Source: Flavobacterium sp. UMI-01
Lineage (GTDB): Bacteria > Bacteroidota > Bacteroidia > Flavobacteriales > Flavobacteriaceae
Direction of reading: 5' to 3'
DNA length: 64,000 bases
Assembly: GCF_019656315.1 (NCBI RefSeq)
Contig: NZ_BPLU01000019.1
Location: 1 to 64,000, forward strand
Below the pieces are notes generated by a model. The model did not search any database. It was not told the origin of the DNA and was given only the letters and a program-made list of their open reading frames with translations. Of this stretch, positions 62,201-64,000 are shown one piece after another. The stretch's first letter is position 1; each line of letters begins with the position of its first letter. The translations under genes were made by a program, and so were the position numbers.

Positions 62201-62518
62201 ATTTCCAACTGTAACTTCTTTGGTTACAAAACCAACAAATGAAAATTGCAACACCGAATTATTATCCGCTTTTATACTGTACTTTCCGTCCATTGAAGTA
62301 GCGGCATATTTGGTTGTTTTTTTCACCTTTACCCCTGCACCAGGAATAGGCTGACCTGTATTGTCCACCACAATCCCTGTTATTGTCTTTTCCTGTGCTA
62401 CTGCATTATTGATATTAAAAAACACCAACATAAAAAGAACAATCAATTTGTAATATCGAGAAGCAACCTGCACTTCCTCATTACTCGTTTTATATCTTTT
62501 GTTTATAATCATCTCCAT
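59270..62518 (-). CDS. SusC/RagA family TonB-linked outer-membrane transporter
   Basis: 1082 residues. Signal peptide ending NAVAQ, then a carboxypeptidase-D-like regulatory domain (ITGIVVDNTGQPIPGAGVKV, NVTLEEES), a TonB-box-like ESTNLNEVVIQTGYG and the plug (LAGSVSSVNVVDLQKAPVRS). The barrel begins near IYGSRGANGVIVITTKRG and ends with an aromatic residue (TVTAGFNLSF). It imports oligosaccharides across the outer membrane, driven by TonB. Fasciclin protein upstream (5 bp), SusD downstream (12 bp): clearly one transcript. Confidence 0.95.
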   Translation of the reverse strand: MEMIINKRYKTSNEEVQVASRYYKLIVLFMLVFFNINNAVAQEKTITGIVVDNTGQPIPGAGVKVKKTTKYAATSMDGKYSIKADNNSVLQFSFVGFVTKEVTVGNKTSINVTLEEESTNLNEVVIQTGYGTTKKMDLAGSVSSVNVVDLQKAPVRSFEEALAGRVAGVQVIAGDGQPGDALNIVIRGNNSINNDNSPLYVIDGFPIEDPDNNAINPAEIETIDILKDASATSIYGSRGANGVIVITTKRGKVGAPTITYNQYYGFNRINRNVDLMNPYEFVRLQADINPTVAANTYFKDGKTLESYRGVEGADFQTKVFRPAAFQNHYLSMTGGTKDTRYSLSGSITDQDGIIINSGFKRYQGRATLDQQVNEKLKVGSNINYASSRSFGQTPRDQNNDGGNNVEFNLMYQIWAYRPITGATLDVTDLYDDFIDEELLDPGELTRTLVNPTASFQNEYKASFSNSFTGNLYAEYQFNKALKYRVTGAVNIGNSRNEQFYNSKTRRGTSPVNGVNGSIGFGERVDYSVDNVLTFDKAFNRNHRLTLTGVYTFQINERSGYGYSATNVQNENLGMAALGGVLNVYSQTYSNSSTYRLLSYAARASYQLAGGKYILGGTVRADGSSKFAPENRFGIFPSGSAAWRFSQEKFLKNKKWLSTGKLRASYGVVGNNRVNDFAYVSSITQLAGGRPQYYGFGGDISSANLSYFINSLGNEKVKWESTRQVDAGLEIGFYKDRFLLEVDYYKKTTFDLLLNSRLAPSVGTPANIIDNIGSISNTGLEFTLNTTNIKTKDFNWSTNFNISFNRNRIEALSGGDDYLQRNVPGAGNAMNTVVGYISQIGKPITAMYGFVYEGNYQVEDFNIQPNGTYLLKPNIPYGIGGEIGQTATGVQPGDPKYRDVNGDGLVNNDDKTIIGNPFPVHIGGLSNNFRYKQFDLNVFMQWSYGNDTYNANRLYLEGGTVVGLNTNQFASYADRWTEENRSNTMFRTNATGVRVYSTRFVEDASFIRLKTVQLGYNFTPEISSKLGLKSLRMYVSAQNLITWTNYSSTDPENSTKGNTLTAGYDFSAYPRALTVTAGFNLSF

Positions 62519-62523
62519 TTATG

Positions 62524-63957
62524 CTATTTAATAACTTGGTTAATAATATTTAAAACACCATTCTTTCTGATCTCATTTCTAGTCGAAATAGTTCCAGGCG
62601 CTGTATTGAGTGGTCCTTTAGCTGTGTAGAGTGTCGTATTGTCAAATTCTACATCAGTTCCGCCTATACTTAAAAGATTAAACGTTCCTACTGGATATGA
62701 ATTAGAATAAAATGACCCTTCAAAAAAGTGTTTGCTCAAAAGCTGTATTAAAATACTTGGACTAGCTGTATTAACCACATCAATTGTTTCATATCCTTCA
62801 TCTCTAAAAGCTTGATTGCTTGGTGCAAAAATGGTATAGTCACTTGTTCCAGATAGCATTCCGCTAAAGTCAACTCCTCCAGTACTAGCTCTATCTACTG
62901 CTGCCACGAAAAAAGTTAAGTTACTATTTGCTCTAGCTGCATCTGAAAGGGTTAACGAAGAAGGAAGAGCAAAAACAGCACCTACACCATTCACAAAACC
63001 ATTCGTAGCCATCGCATTAGCCAAACTACGTGTCACCGCACCACCATTCACCACTGTATTATAACCCGCAATAGCATTAGGTGCATTATATGTAAAGGTC
63101 TTACTGATGGTAAGCCTTGAACTATTTAATGATAAAGAAATAAAAGGTAATTTGTATGTAAAATAAGCATTATTAATAATGTGGTTACCTACTAATTCAT
63201 CTGCGACCGTTTGAGGAGGCGTATTATTTATTGAAGTAGTCGAATTATATTTTCCCCCCATAAACTCAGCAAAAGCTGCATTTACAGGTGCAAAAACAGT
63301 AAATTGACTCGAAGAAGCTAGCTCAGCAGCATAATTTCTAGAACCTAAACTCGCTCTATTGATGGCAGCAAGAAATAGAGAATAATTAGAATTCTCCGCT
63401 AGGATATTCATAATGTTTTTGTTCGTTTTTGGAACCAATACTTTATTAATGGTTTGAACATTCCCATTTGTACCGTTCACATCTCTAGATAAAATATCAG
63501 CACCATTAGCAAAAAATACAGAAATCTCCCCCGTTCTTATTAAAATTTTTATTCTATCCAACGTGATTTCGTTCCCATCAAGCGCTGTAACTGTTACTTC
63601 TCCAGCAATAGGTTTGACCAATATCTTATTCTCAATAATATGATATTTCAATATTTTTTCCAATACAACTGGATCAGCTGTTTTAACAGATAACAAATTA
63701 GGAAAACCTGCATCTATAAAAGCTTGATTAATAGGAGCAAAAATTGTAAAATCACGCTCGTTACTTTCAAAAAAACTTCGCATACCCGCTCTGTCAATCG
63801 CAGCACTTAGATAACTATAGTTACCTGTATCATCCTTCAAAATCCTATAAACACTTACAGAACTTGGAGTTTCACGTTTGTCCTCATCACACCCCAGAAG
63901 CAATAAGGAAACCACAAAACATATTAGCTGTGGAATTTTTAATTTAAGTTTAAACAT
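62524..63957 (-). CDS. lipoprotein with three fasciclin (FAS1) domains
   Basis: 477 residues with a lipoprotein signal (FVVSLLLLGC, then DEDKRE). Three FAS1 repeats begin near YLSAAIDRAG, SLFLAAINRAS and TFFVAAVDRAS; each contains the family phrase F(T/Q/D)(I/V)FAP(I/V/S)N(Q/A)AF (e.g. TIFAPINQAFIDAGF, TVFAPVNAAFAEF, TIFAPSNQAF). Fasciclin domains act in adhesion; bacterial PUL examples are thought to hold glycan or matrix at the surface. As first gene of the SusC-SusD operon it probably serves as an accessory surface glycan-binding protein. Upstream promoter region is outside or at the edge (63958-64000). Confidence 0.88.
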   Translation of the reverse strand: MFKLKLKIPQLICFVVSLLLLGCDEDKRETPSSVSVYRILKDDTGNYSYLSAAIDRAGMRSFFESNERDFTIFAPINQAFIDAGFPNLLSVKTADPVVLEKILKYHIIENKILVKPIAGEVTVTALDGNEITLDRIKILIRTGEISVFFANGADILSRDVNGTNGNVQTINKVLVPKTNKNIMNILAENSNYSLFLAAINRASLGSRNYAAELASSSQFTVFAPVNAAFAEFMGGKYNSTTSINNTPPQTVADELVGNHIINNAYFTYKLPFISLSLNSSRLTISKTFTYNAPNAIAGYNTVVNGGAVTRSLANAMATNGFVNGVGAVFALPSSLTLSDAARANSNLTFFVAAVDRASTGGVDFSGMLSGTSDYTIFAPSNQAFRDEGYETIDVVNTASPSILIQLLSKHFFEGSFYSNSYPVGTFNLLSIGGTDVEFDNTTLYTAKGPLNTAPGTISTRNEIRKNGVLNIINQVIK

Positions 63958-64000
63958 ACTGATAGATAATAAAATTAAATGTTGATAATTGATTAGTTTC

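Noticed and set aside
1-64000. tRNA or rRNA genes
   Set aside because: None recognised on either strand by eye; a covariance search was not possible.

Overview
This window reads as a chromosomal segment of a Bacteroidota, most likely a Flavobacteriaceae member close to Flavobacterium. The grounds are AT-rich DNA, SusC/SusD-type glycan uptake proteins, a T9SS type A sorting tail, many Bacteroidota-type lipoproteins, A-rich leaders with weak Shine-Dalgarno sites, and the gene types present. No rRNA, tRNA or CRISPR array was recognised.

Layout. (1) About 0.3-26.5 kb is mostly housekeeping: mtaB, a HAD phosphatase, a DUF2007 protein, a DEAD-like protein, a sigma-54 response regulator without an HTH, a NatAB-type ABC exporter, dnaJ-grpE, hisS, a MacB-type permease, prmC, ribD, a HAD hydrolase, a YigZ protein, a thioesterase, dnaA, a low-molecular-weight phosphatase, an RsmI-like methyltransferase, an aminotransferase and an SDR. 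Inserted in it are three small lipoprotein/membrane genes (2.0-3.75 kb), a frameshifted REP-associated transposase with palindromes on both sides (4.9-5.65 kb), a 4 x ~155 bp tandem repeat (14.1-14.7 kb), an 11 x 8 bp microsatellite (16.1 kb) and a GH16 agarase/porphyranase-like lipoprotein next to a gene remnant (22.3-23.7 kb).

(2) About 26.5-30.1 kb is an accessory island, all genes on the minus strand: a MITE-like inverted repeat, a frameshifted remnant of an SGNH hydrolase fused to a truncated SMI1/KNR4 gene, an AAA ATPase + RloB pair (probable AbiL/PARIS-like phage defence) and a zinc-ribbon DUF4145 protein. The spacers between these genes are imperfect palindromes with gcataac/gcacataac-like ends, reminiscent of cassette recombination sites.

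(3) About 30.3-64 kb is one large polysaccharide utilisation locus (PUL), entirely on the minus strand. Read in its direction of transcription it is: fasciclin-repeat lipoprotein, SusC, SusD (with an unusual ~145-residue insertion), DUF5017 lipoprotein, terminator, a 1.66 kb gene-free gap, GH88 unsaturated uronyl hydrolase, GH29, GH29 with a C-terminal sandwich extension, five-bladed propeller hydrolase, MFS sugar porter, CE1-like esterase, S1 sulfatase, GH97, S1 sulfatase, two heparinase II/III-type lyase paralogues, a GH141-like beta-helix with a C-terminal PDZ, a third GH29, terminator, and an SGNH esterase carrying a fucosidase C-terminal domain. The enzyme set (two probable uronate lyases, unsaturated uronyl hydrolase, three fucosidases, two sulfatases, two esterases) implies a sulfated, esterified, fucose- and uronate-containing glycan, which I cannot identify further. 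No PUL regulator lies in the window. A 17-bp motif repeated at 21-bp spacing upstream of the GH29/propeller operon and of GH88 looks like an AraC-type (HTCS) operator and may tie the locus together.
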